Translations under genes and position numbers: made by a program
Notes under the pieces: model-generated
Seen by the model: only the letters and a program-made list of their open reading frames with translations
Database searches by the model: none
What the model was told of the DNA's origin: nothing
Part shown: positions 49,456 through 59,595 of the stretch, piece after piece
Position numbering within the stretch: position 1 is the first letter of the stretch
Layout: every line of letters begins with the position of its first letter
NCBI GenBank assembly: GCA_019203745.1
Contig: CP078104.1
Span: forward strand, 2,454,501 to 2,518,500
Direction: 5' to 3'
DNA from: Chryseobacterium sp. E1
Lineage (GTDB): Bacteria; Bacteroidota; Bacteroidia; Flavobacteriales; Weeksellaceae
DNA: 64,000 nucleotides

Positions 49456-51663
49456 TTAGAATTTATATCCGATTGATATTCTGAAATTTCGTGGTGCATC
49501 TGCCTGATAATAATAGTAACCGGCGTAAGGTGCTCCTGAGTATAAATACCTGTTGAAGATATTAAACACATTGAAGTTCACTCTGAATTTTGAATTTTCC
49601 CATGAAGCTCCTGCATCAAATTTTACATAATCAGCCATTTGCTGAGTATTTGAGCTTCCCCAGCCCCAGCTGCTTCTGTCTGCCATATACGTTCCTCCGA
49701 AACTCAATCCGAAACCTTCAAGGATATTATTGCTGAAGGTATAGTTTAGCCAGCCGTTTGCAGTGTGCTTCGCATATCCGGGAACACGGTCTCCTTTTTG
49801 CTTGCCGCTGTTGTTTCTGTAAACTTATTCTCTGTAAAGGCATAATTAAAAATAGCATTGAAGCCTTTTACAATTTCTCCTTTAAGATCAAATTCTACCC
49901 TGTACTCTTGTCTTTCCAAGAAGAATGGAATATTTTCCGTTAGGATTATTCGTAAGATCTGGGTCTCCGGTAATCTCGTTGTTCTTGTTAATATTATATA
50001 ACGAGAGGGTAGTATTCCATTTTCCGGCGAACCAGTCTTTCTTAAATCCTATTTCAATGTTATTTCCGGTTAATGGAGATGCCGTTGTTCCATCTCTGAA
50101 TAAACCTGCCTGAGGTACGAATGACTGATCATATAGTGCATATGCAGACATATTTTCATCTATAGAATAGCTCAGTCCGATTCGTGGGGTAATTCTGTTG
50201 GCTTCAGCTTTCGTTCCGTAGTTTACTTCTTTTACGTTGGTATAACGAGCGGCCAAAGTAAGCCTTAGTGCATCATCAAAGAAACCCAGTTCATCCTGTA
50301 AATATAAACCGGTATATCTCTGGTCAATAGTACTTCCTGCTCCGGCTCTTACAGAAAGAGGAGTTGATTTATTAAAGGGCTTATAAGCTTCCGCATTATT
50401 AGGTCCGTAATATTTGCCTTCGCCGTTGATATCATAATTGTTGGTGTCTATATTATACCAGTAATTGTGATCAGCTACATTGTTATTGACAGCGTCAAAA
50501 TCTCCGTTGGCATTAAATTTATCCAGATTATATCCCTGAGACCAGTCTGCCATATATTTTTTGCTTCCAAGATCAAGTCCTGCTAAAATTTTATGAGAAA
50601 CAGTTCCTGTCTTCACAAGACCGTTCAGGAACACCTGCCCGAACTTCATGGTATTGTCTGCCTCCCAATAGTTTAATCGGCGAATCATATGATTTCCCTC
50701 AAACATACTTGGCCAAAGATCACTTCCCATAGTATATTCATTCACATACGTTAACTGAGATGTTAATTTCCAGTTTTCATTAAACTTATGCTGTACATTA
50801 ACATTAATCGTATTGTTGTCAACTTTCGTCGGATCAAGACCCGGATCAGTAAGGGTATATCCTACAGGCTTTGCCCTGTACCCCTGAAAACTGAATACAT
50901 AGGCTGAACCTACTTCAGACATTTTTGCCTTTTGGTAGATATATTCGGCTGTAAGAGTGGTTTTGTCACTAAGATTTACTTTGATAGACGGGTTGATGAT
51001 GTATCTGTCATTGAATTCATAGTCTCTGAAGCTGTTTTTGTTCTGAGCCATTAAATTTAATCTGAAAGCAACTTTGTCAGTAATTTTTGTATCAACGTCT
51101 GCTTCTCCTCTATACATATTGAAACTGCCGAGCGTAACCCTTGCTGTACCGTTGAAAGCCTTTCCTGTAGGTTTTTTGGTAACGATATTGTAAATACCGC
51201 TTGGTTCACCGTTTGACATTAAAAATCCTGACGGCCCTTTGATAAATTCAATATGATCTACATAGCTCATATCTTCGCTTAGAGGTCCCCAGCTTGAAGT
51301 TACATTTACTCCATTCATAAAAGCAGCAGCTCTGGCTCCCCTCATATTGACCCTGGTATACATATCTCCCCAGTGCTCCAGCCTCTGAGCTCCGGCAACG
51401 TTTCTTAAAACACCGTCGCTTAAAGTAGTTACCTGCTGGTCTTCCAATGCTTTATTGGTGATAATTGAGATATTCTGAGGTATTTTAATAAGTGCCTCAT
51501 CCAGACGAAGAGAGGATGATCCCTGTTTTTCTACATATTTCTTGTAATATCTTCCGTTAACAACTACTTCTTCAATATCGTTGGATTTGATGGTGTCTTT
51601 TTTTTCCTGTGCAAAACTTAACATGGAAGTTAATAATGCTGCTCCTATTGTTATTCTCTTCAT
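49456..51663 (-). CDS. TonB-dependent siderophore receptor
   Basis: About 736 residues with frameshifts near 49915 and 49810. Signal peptide MKRITIGAALLTSMLSFAQ. The plug domain has IPQNISIITNKALEDQQVTT, LRNVAGAQRLEHWGDMYTRV, NMRGARAAAFMNGVNVTSSW and VDHIEFIKGPSGFLMSNGEP, the FhuA/FpvA-type siderophore receptor pattern. The barrel ends APRNFRISIGYKF. It is followed by the PepSY protein at 48220. No C-terminal or N-terminal signalling domain is seen. Confidence 0.9.
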
Positions 51664-51694
51664 TGTTTAAAGGGGAGTAATTTATTCTAACAGT

Positions 51695-53881
51695 TTAAAA
51701 TTTATAAGTAAAGCTTCCTAATACGTTGGCAAGAGCCTGAGCATTGGCAGTTGTATATCCGCTCCAGTAGTGTTCGTTGGTAAAGTTGTCTACTTTAACT
51801 CCGACTCTGAATTTTTAGTGTCGTAAAATGCGTTGGCATTCAGTACCAAATATTTTGGAAGGATGAAAGTACCCATCGTTGTAGAGTTCACGATCTTATT
51901 GTCGCTCGCATAGTTTCCTCCAACTCCGAATCCAAGCCTTTAAATTTCCGTCAAGGAACTGGTAACTTGCATTGAAATTAACCAACCATGGAGATGATGC
52001 AGTAGCAGGTCTTCTTCCCATTACTGTTTCATCAGCTTCCGTATATTTCATATCATTGTAGCTTACTCCGGCAATAACGGAGAATCCTTTGATCAGGTAA
52101 GCATTTGCTTCCAATTCTACTCCCTGGCTTCTTAATAAACCAGCCTGATTTTGTACAGCCTGTCCTGTTCCTGTCATCTCACCGGTATTCAGAAGGGTAT
52201 TTTTAACCTGAATATTATAGTAACTTAAAGTTGTAGTAACTCTTCCTTTGATAAGGTTTGTTTTGAAACCTCCTTCAAACTGATTGGCTCTTTCTGGTGT
52301 TGAAAGGGTTACATTTCCAGTTTTGTCCGAAGTATAATACCCATTTACTGAAAAACTATTCTGGAAGTTTCCGAAAACGGATAATTTATCAGGAAGAATC
52401 TGGTAAACAACTCCGAATTTTGGTGACCATGCTCCTGGCTAAAAGAATCAGTAAGTTTTTGTCCGGTTTGTCCTCCTTTGAAGTTTACACTCTCGTATCG
52501 TACAGAAGTAAGAATATTAAGCCCTTCTACCGGAGTGATCACGTTGGAGATATAACCACTGTAAATATCTCTTTTTCCTTTGCTTATATAAGTGTTGTTT
52601 TTCTCAAAATCAGACCCGCTTTGTAGTGCTGTGTATTTTGCTCCCAAGGTCTGACCGTTCATATTGGAATAATCTGTGGCATTAAATGGAACCCAGTCAA
52701 AATCTGTAAACAGAAAATACTGGTTGTCATTCATTCTCATATAATCGAAACCGGCAACCGTTCTGTTTCTTACATTTCCGATATTGAAATCAAAATTGAA
52801 GTTCTGCTGAACCTGAAAATATGTTCTTTTGCTGTCTTTGGTAGACTGGTCAGCTCTTGCTACCCCAATTTCTGAACTGTTTGTTGGATTTGGAGCAAAA
52901 TAGAAATAGGGGTTAAACCCGTCTGAGTAAGAATAAGAAGTACTTACATTCGTAGAGGATTTGATATGCTCATTAATCTTATAGTTCACCTGTCCAAAGA
53001 GGTTTCTTGCCCTACCAACAGTTTTAAGACCTTCGCCCATGTAAGACTGTTTATAGTTATATCCCAATTTCTCCAGTTTATCCATGCTGTCTGCACCAAG
53101 TTGTGAGCTAGGGAAATAAAAGAAAAATGCGGTTTCAGGATATGAATTGGTTTCAAACATTTCCAGCTCAGCATTAATCTCTAAATTATCTGTAGGGCGG
53201 TAAGTAAGGGATGGCGTGAAAGCATAGAAAGAGTTCTTTGCATTCGTTCTCTGGAAAGTCCCCTGGTTGGTATAGGCTGTATTTAGTCTGAATAATAATT
53301 TTTATCTTTCGTAAGCGGAGCATTCACATCTGCCTGCACTCTGTAGTAGTTATAGCTTCCACCTGCCAGAGAAACAGCACCTGCAAAAGTTTCAAATGGT
53401 TTTTAGTCACTCTGTTCACAACTCCTCCATAAGAGGTTACATTACTTCCGAATAAAGTAGCAGAAGGCCCTTTTAAAACTTCAATTCTCTCTACATTAAT
53501 AGCATCCATAGAAGTTGTAATAGGTGCTACCATACCATTTCTGATAGAGTTTCCGGCTACAAAACCTCTTAGATTAAGATAGATCCCTCCGTCTCCGGCT
53601 CTGTTGGTTGCACTCCACATTTTCTGGGCACCAGCAACGTTTCTGAACGCATCATCTACGGTAAATAGCAATTGGTTTTCCAGGACCCCTTTATCAATGG
53701 AAGAGTATACCTGAGGATCCTCTATAGCCTTCAAAGGCATCTTATTAGAATATTCGCTGTCTTTCTTTACATATGTATTGATAATTACTTCGTCAATGCT
53801 TTTTGTGGTTAATGAATCTTTTTTTTGGGCAGAAACCAGCATTGTTCCCAGTGCGGAAGCACAGATCAGTACATTTTTCAT
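51695..53881 (-). CDS. TonB-dependent siderophore receptor (first gene of the iron operon)
   Basis: About 729 residues with at least four frameshifts (near 53400, 53300, 52440, 51945 and 51800). Signal peptide MKNVLICASALGTMLVSAQ (start at 53881; an ATG nine bases upstream is less likely). The plug has LLFTVDDAFRNVAGAQKMWS, YLNLRGFVAGNSIRNGMVAP and AINVERIEVLKGPSATLFGS. The barrel carries the typical SPKFGVVYQILPDKLSVFGN stretch and ends LGSFTYKF. Its promoter region holds a palindrome. Together with the genes down to 44852 it forms a receptor-receptor-PepSY-receptor-PepSY operon. Confidence 0.88.
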
Positions 53882-53898
53882 GAAAGTCAAATTTTCTG

Positions 53899-53906
53899 CA
53901 AATATA
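53899..53906 (-). promoter_or_regulatory. -7 element of the iron-uptake operon
   Basis: On the minus strand TATATTTG matches TAnnTTTG, 18 bases before the ATG at 53881. Confidence 0.5.
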
Positions 53907-53937
53907 TTATTTTTAACTGTTCTAAATAAATAATGAG

Positions 53938-53951
53938 ATGATATTTATCAT
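53938..53951. promoter_or_regulatory. Palindrome upstream of the iron operon, possible Fur-like site
   Basis: ATGATATTTATCAT has 6-bp perfect arms (ATGATA/TATCAT). The core TGATAnnTATCA resembles half of a Fur box (TGATAATnATTATCA). It lies about 45 bases upstream of the predicted start of transcription. Assignment to Fur is inference from the operon content. Confidence 0.35.
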
Positions 53952-53973
53952 AAAATTATTATATACTGAATAA

Positions 53974-54010
53974 CAAAAAACCGCTATGGCCAATGCCAGA
54001 GCGGTTTTTT
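53974..54010. terminator. Terminator after secA, usable in both directions
   Basis: AAAAAACCGCT and AGCGGTTTTTT with inner GGC/GCC pairs around CAAT. It lies 23 bases after the secA stop. Confidence 0.85.
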
Positions 54011-54032
54011 GTATGATTTTATTAAATTTTTC

Positions 54033-57000
54033 TTAAGCCGGAATTTCTCCTTTATATAAGAAAGAAATAATTTCTTTGTTTAATTTATCGATCATTTCAC
54101 TGAATAAGTGGAAAGATTCCTGCTTGTAAATTACCAATGGATCTTTCTGCTCGTAAACAGCTCCTTGTGAAGATCTTCTTAAGTCGTCCATCTCACGAAG
54201 GTGAAGCTTCCAGTTTTCATCGATGATAGATAAAGTGATATTCTTTTCAAAATCGTTCACTAAGCTTTCACACTGAGTATCGTAAGCCTCTTTAAGATCA
54301 GCTACAATCGTCATTGTTTTGTGACCGTCTGTGAAAGGAACCTGGATCATTTTGAACATTGAACCCTGGTTCTGATATACATTCTCAATGATTGGAAATG
54401 ATTTTTCTTTCAACAGGTTCAGTTTCATCTGATAATCTTCCTGAGCTGCTTTGAACAAGATATTCGTCAGATCCTGAACGCTTTTATTATTAAAATCATT
54501 TTGAGAAACCGGAGATTCCATGGTAAATGTTTTAATGATTTCGTATTCAAAATCTTTATAATTCCCGTAGCTTTTCCTTTTGCAACGATAGAATTGGCAA
54601 CATCAAAGATCATATTTGTGATGTCATACTTCAAGTGGTCTCCGAATAGAGCATTCTTTCTTCTCTTATAGATGACGTCACGCTGCTTGTTCATTACATC
54701 ATCATACTCAAGAAGTCTCTTTCTTGTTCCGAAGTTATTTTCTTCCACTTTTTCTGTGCTCTTTCGATAGATTTGCTGATCATAGAGTGCTGAATCACTT
54801 CACCTTCTTTATGACCCATTCTGTCCATCATCTTCGCAATTCTTTCAGAACCGAATAAACGCATCAGGTTATCTTCAAGAGATACATAAAACTGAGAACT
54901 TCCCGGATCTCCCTGACGTCCCGCTCTACCTCTCAACTGTCTGTCAACACGTCTTGAATCATGTCTTTCAGTACCGATGATCGCTAAACCTCCTGCATCT
55001 TTTACTTCTTTAGAAAGCTTAATGTCGGTACCACGACCTGCCATGTTGGTTGCAATGGTTACAACTCCCGGCTGTCCTGCTCCGGCAACAATTTCCGCTT
55101 CTTTTTGTGAAGCTTAGCATTCAGTACCTGGTGTGGAATTTTTCTTAATTGAAGGGCCTTAGAAAGTAACTGAGAGATTTCAACTGAAGTTGTACCTACC
55201 AATACAGGTCTTCCTGCTGCTGTTAATTTTTCAACCTCTTCAATTACGGCGTTATATTTTTCACGGTTAGTTTTGTAAACTAAATCCTGTCTGTCATGTC
55301 TTAAGATCGGACGGTTGGTAGGAATTACCACAACATCCAGTTTGTAGATCTCCCAAAGCTCACCCGCTTCTGTTTCTGCTGTACCGGTCATCCCCGCAAG
55401 CTTGTTGTACATACGGAAGTAGTTTTGAAGCGTGATGGTTGCAAAAGTTTGAGTAGCTGCCTCAATTTTTACATTCTCTTTCGCTTCGATCGCCTGGTGA
55501 AGACCGTCGGAATAACGGCGTCCCTCCATGATACGACCTGTCTGCTCATCAACGATTTTTACTTCACCATCAATTACCACGTATTCATCATCTTTTTCAA
55601 ACAATGTGTAAGCTTTCAATAGCTGGCTCATGGTGTGTACACGCTCGGATTTCTCAGCAAAATCTGCGAAAAGTCTTTCTTTAGCCTCAAACTCATCTTC
55701 TTTAGATAAATTTTTAGCCTCCACTTCAGCAATCTCAGTTCCGATATCCGGAAGTACGAAGAAGTTAGGATCAGAATTCCCCTGAGACATGTATTCAACA
55801 CCTTTATCTGTAAGGTCTACCTGATTGTTTTTTCCTCGATGACGAAGTAAAGATCTTTATCTACGATCGGCATATCACGGTTGTTGTCCTGCATGTATTG
55901 TGCCTCCACTTTCTGAAGCAATGCTCTGTTTCCGCTTTCCGATAAGAATTTGATTAACTGTCTGTTTTTGGAAGACCTCTGTAGGCCTGAAGTAATTTGA
56001 AACCTCCTTCTTTTGTATTTCCAGCAGCGATTAATTTTTTCGCTTCGTTGAAAATAGCAGAAACGGTTTTCTTTTGTACTTCAACAATTCTGTCGATAGA
56101 AGGCTTCAGAACATCAAACTCCTGTCTGTCTCCCTGTGGAACCGGACCGGAAATGATCAATGGTGTTCTTGCATCATCTACCAATACAGAATCCACCTCA
56201 TCCACAATAGCAAAGTTCAGTTCTCTTTGTACCAATTCTGAAGGTGAAGTCACCATGTTATCTCTCAGATAATCGAAACCAAACTCGTTGTTCGTTCCGT
56301 AAGTAATATCCGAGTTGTATGCTTTTCTTCTTCCGTCTGAGTTCGGCTGGTGGTTATCGATACAATCGATAGACATTCCGTGGAACTGATAAAGAGGTCC
56401 CATCCAAGCGGAGTCTCTTTTTGCAAGATAGTCGTTCACGGTTACAACGTGTACCCCTCTTTCAGGAAGTGAATTTAAATAAATAGGTAATGTTCCTACC
56501 AGGGTTTTACCTTCACCGGTTGCCATCTCGGCAATTTTACCACTGTGAAGAATAATCCCTCCAATAAACTGAACATCATAGTGGACCATATCCCAAACTA
56601 CTGGAGTTCCGGCAGCGTCCCATGAGTTTTTCCAAACAGCCTGGTCTCCTGAATGCTTACAAAATCTTTTCCTGCAGCAGCTAATTCTCTGTCCCATTCA
56701 GTAGCTGTTACACGGATTTCTCCGTTCTGCGCCCATCTTCTTGCTGTTTCTTTGATCAATGCAAAGGCTTCAGGAAGAACTTGTACCAGAACTTTCTCTT
56801 CGATTTCGTAGGATTCTTTCTTTAAAGACTCAATTTTTGAGAAAAGAGCTTCTTTCTCGTCAACATTGGTTGAATTTTTTATCTGCTCTTTAATCTGTTC
56901 TATTTGAGCTGTGATCTTGCTGGTAGCATCTTTTAAACTTGCTTTAAACTCAGCAGTTTTTTGTCTCAAACCATCATCCGACAATTGTTGGATGTTAGGT

Positions 57001-57099
57001 TCTACAGCTTTGATTTTTGTTACAACTTTTTTACTTCTTTTAGGTCCTGCGCTTTTTGTCTCCCAAAAACCCTTTAAGAACTTTGTTTAAAAAACTCAT
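54033..57099 (-). CDS. secA: Protein translocase ATPase SecA
   Basis: About 1022 residues broken by seven or so frameshifts (near 57040, 56650, 55965-55830, 55110, 55050, 54750 and 54530). It starts [18 protein letters not shown]1 has [20 protein letters not shown] (Walker A) and [20 protein letters not shown] (Walker B); NBD2 has [14 protein letters not shown] and [20 protein letters not shown]. The helical scaffold and wing follow. The chain ends [16 protein letters not shown] without a C-terminal CxCxSGx zinc domain, with a terminator directly after. It drives Sec-dependent export. Confidence 0.95.
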
Positions 57100-57107
57100 A
57101 AATTTTT

Positions 57108-57217
57108 TGCTTTATGCTTAATGCAAAATGCTTTAAGCGTTTTAAATAACACGCTTATCGTGTAAATTAATATATAAAAAGGGCAAAAAAGCTCTAAGCA
57201 CGCAGCCTAAAGCTTAT
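57108..57217. repeat. Two runs of heptad repeats between secA and the DUF2795 gene
   Basis: First run TGCTTTA TGCTTAA TGCAAAA TGCTTTA AGCG (57112-57143), second run AGCTCTA AGCACGC AGCCTAA AGCTTAT CGC (57189-57219). GC recurs every seven bases in both, as in the repeats near ftsZ and murD. Confidence 0.65.
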
Positions 57218-57224
57218 CGCTTTA

Positions 57225-57446
57225 TTAATATTCGTCCTCGTTCCAAAGGAAGTCCTCGTCGGTAGGATAGTCACTCCACACTTCCTCAATAGATTCATAA
57301 ATTTCTCCTTCATCTTCAATTGCCTGAAGGTTTTCCACTACTTCCATAGGTGCACCAGTTCTGATTGCGTAGTCAATAAGCTCTGCTTTTGTCATTGGCC
57401 AAGGTGCGTCACTTAGATATGAAGCTAATTCTAATGTCCAGTACAT
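57225..57446 (-). CDS. DUF2795 domain protein
   Basis: 73 residues, intact. MYWTLELASYLSDAPWPMTK followed by AELIDYAIRTGAPMEVVENL is the DUF2795 helix pair; a very acidic tail (YPTDEDFLWNEDEY) follows. It is a small cytosolic protein, common next to secA in flavobacteria by my recollection. Function unknown. The promoter TACTTTTG (57464-57471, minus strand) is 17 bases upstream of the ATG. Confidence 0.88.
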   Translation of the reverse strand: MYWTLELASYLSDAPWPMTKAELIDYAIRTGAPMEVVENLQAIEDEGEIYESIEEVWSDYPTDEDFLWNEDEY

Positions 57447-57463
57447 AATTTTCTAATTTTTTG

Positions 57464-57471
57464 CAAAAGTA
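57464..57471 (-). promoter_or_regulatory. -7 element for the DUF2795 gene
   Basis: On the minus strand TACTTTTG matches TAnnTTTG, 17 bases before the ATG at 57446. Confidence 0.45.
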
Positions 57472-57582
57472 TAAAAATAGGTTGTATAATAAACTTTTTT
57501 ATACTTGATTTTCAATTCTTTTTATAATTTTTTCTTATAAATGTCTGTCACCAACTGCATGGCAGCCATGTCAGCAATTTAC

Positions 57583-58611
57583 TTAATGTCGTTTTCTCAA
57601 AAACCATTCCACAAATTTTTTTATGCCATTTTGGAAGTCTGTAGACGGTTGATACCCTATTAAGGCCTTTGCTTTTGTGATATCTGCATTGGTTTTTGTG
57701 ACATCTCCCGGCTGCATTGGCAGAATTTTTTTCGTGGCAGATTTTCCAAGAGCATTTTCTATGGTGGTGACCATCTCAGATAAAGGCACAACCTGGTTTT
57801 CGCCAAGATTAAGAATTTCATAGACCCGGGAATGGTTTTCCAGATAAAGGATTGATTTCAGGATCCCATCAATAATATCATCTATATAGGTATAATCTCT
57901 GGCTGTGTTTCCGTCTCCGTAGAAAGGAATTTCCGTTCCTTCTGAAATAAGTCGGGTAAATTTGTGTATGGCAAGATCCGGTCTTTGTCTCGGTCCATAA
58001 ACTGTAAAGAACCTGAGCTGTATCATATCTATATCGTATAGGTTATGATAAACATGACCCAGTATTTCCCCGCTTTTCTTAGTAGCGGCATAAGGGGAGA
58101 TGGGATTATCTACATTATCCGTTTCTGAAAAAGGGACTTTTTCATTGTTTCCGTAAACACTTGAAGAAGAAGCGCAAATGAATTTTCTGATATTGAATTC
58201 TTTGCAGAGTTCCCACAGATTCATGGTACCTCTTACATTCACTTCTTCGTATTCTAAAGGCTTTTCAATAGAAGGACGCACTCCTGCAAGGGCGGCAAGG
58301 TGAATGACCATGTCAATAGAATGGTTTTTAAAGATCGTTTCAAGTCCTTTTAAGTCCCGGATATCCTGATAATAAAGAGAATACTGATCAGACTTAGTGA
58401 GGGAAGTTAAGTGCTGAATGTCTGTCTCTTTGTCAGAGAATTCAAAATTCGGAATTTTACCGATTGACTCTAAAGTATTTTTAATTTTTACCTGATAGCC
58501 GTAGAAATTATCAAAATTGTCAATGTTTATGACAGAATGTCCATTTCTTAATAATTGCTCAACTAAATGTGAACCAATGAACCCGCTGCCTCCTGTTACA
58601 AGGTAAGTCAT
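57583..58611 (-). CDS. NAD-dependent nucleotide-sugar epimerase (UDP-glucuronate 4-epimerase type)
   Basis: 342 residues, intact. Start at 58611 (MTYLVTGGSGFIGSHLVEQL) rather than the ATG at 58665 because the dinucleotide-binding strand begins here. Extended SDR features: GGSGFIGSHL, MVIHLAALAGVRPSIE, the catalytic ASSSSVYG serine and YAATKKSGE (YxxxK), and RFFTVYGPRQRPDLAIHKFT as in UDP-glucuronate epimerases. It supplies a sugar nucleotide for surface polysaccharide. No polysaccharide cluster is adjacent. Confidence 0.9.
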   Translation of the reverse strand: MTYLVTGGSGFIGSHLVEQLLRNGHSVINIDNFDNFYGYQVKIKNTLESIGKIPNFEFSDKETDIQHLTSLTKSDQYSLYYQDIRDLKGLETIFKNHSIDMVIHLAALAGVRPSIEKPLEYEEVNVRGTMNLWELCKEFNIRKFICASSSSVYGNNEKVPFSETDNVDNPISPYAATKKSGEILGHVYHNLYDIDMIQLRFFTVYGPRQRPDLAIHKFTRLISEGTEIPFYGDGNTARDYTYIDDIIDGILKSILYLENHSRVYEILNLGENQVVPLSEMVTTIENALGKSATKKILPMQPGDVTKTNADITKAKALIGYQPSTDFQNGIKKFVEWFLRKRH

Positions 58612-58630
58612 CTGTGATTTTTTATGAGTG

Positions 58631-58638
58631 CAAATATA
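58631..58638 (-). promoter_or_regulatory. -7 element for the epimerase gene
   Basis: On the minus strand TATATTTG matches TAnnTTTG, 19 bases before the ATG at 58611. Confidence 0.45.
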
Positions 58639-58698
58639 AATTTTACTTTTTGAAAATATAATCATTAAATTTACTTAAAAAAGTAATATAAATACAAT

Positions 58699-59493
58699 AT
58701 GCAGTTTCAAGGGCAAATTTTAAAAATGACGAGCTACGATGATAAGCCGATCCAATACTACCTTAATCTTTCAGGAGATCTTATTCATATGAATGAGTTG
58801 TTTGGAAAGGAACTGACCATAAAGCATGCAGGATTTCAATGTGTGAACTGTGGTGAAAATAAACCGATCTACAGAATGGGTTTCTGCAAGAACTGTTTTT
58901 TTGAAAGCCCGTATGCAAGTGATACCATTATCCGCCCTGAGCTCTCTACAGCGCATCTGGGAGTTGCCGAGCGTGATCTGGAAGTAGAAAAAGAAATACA
59001 GCTTCAGCCTCATACCGTATATCTTTCCTATACCGGAGATGTGAAAGTAGGAGTTACCAGAAATACACAGATCCCTACCAGATGGATTGATCAGGGAGCT
59101 ACTTTTGCCTTGCCTATTGCAAGAACGGAAAACCGGTATGAAGCAGGGATGATAGAAGTGGCATTGAAAGAACATCTTCCTGATAAAACCAACTGGAGAA
59201 AAATGTTACAGGATGATTTCGAAGGCGAAGTAGACCTTGCTGATTTCAGGCAGAAGATCAAAGAATATTTTCCGGAAGACTTTCAGAAGTTTTACAGTGA
59301 AGGAGAAGAGTTGTGGATGTTTGACTATCCTTTTGAAAAGCCAGAAAAAGTAACCTCATTTACCTTAGATAAAAAGCCTGAATTTACAGGAAGGCTTACC
59401 GGGATCAAAGGTCAGTATCTTGGATTTGAAGGCGGAATTTCATGAAATGTAAGAGGACATGAAGGATACGTGATTGAATTAGAAATAAAATAA
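58699..59493 (+). CDS. DUF2797 protein, interrupted by an in-frame TGA
   Basis: 265 codons if read through. A Cys4 zinc-ribbon-like part (FQCVNCGENKPIYRMGFCKN then CFFESPY) precedes the main domain (PHTVYLSYTGDVKVGVTRNT, QIPTRWIDQGATFALPIART). The frame meets TGA at 59443-59445 (GGIS-stop) but continues in the same frame with NVRGHEGYVIELEIK and TAA at 59491. Because the family normally ends with such a stretch, the TGA is a base error or paired indels, or less likely read through. Divergent from the epimerase gene. Confidence 0.8.
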
Positions 59494-59497
59494 ATAG

Positions 59498-59533
59498 AAA
59501 AGAATCAGAATGAATTGCTCTGGTTCTTTTTAT
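59498..59533 (+). terminator. Intrinsic terminator after the DUF2797 gene
   Basis: AAAGAATCAGA pairs with TCTGGTTCTTT around ATGAATTGC, followed by TTATT. Confidence 0.55.
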
Positions 59534-59595
59534 TCTCAATCAGTAAATATTCTTTCTTAAATTCTTATATTTAAAGTATATTAAAAAATCACAAT

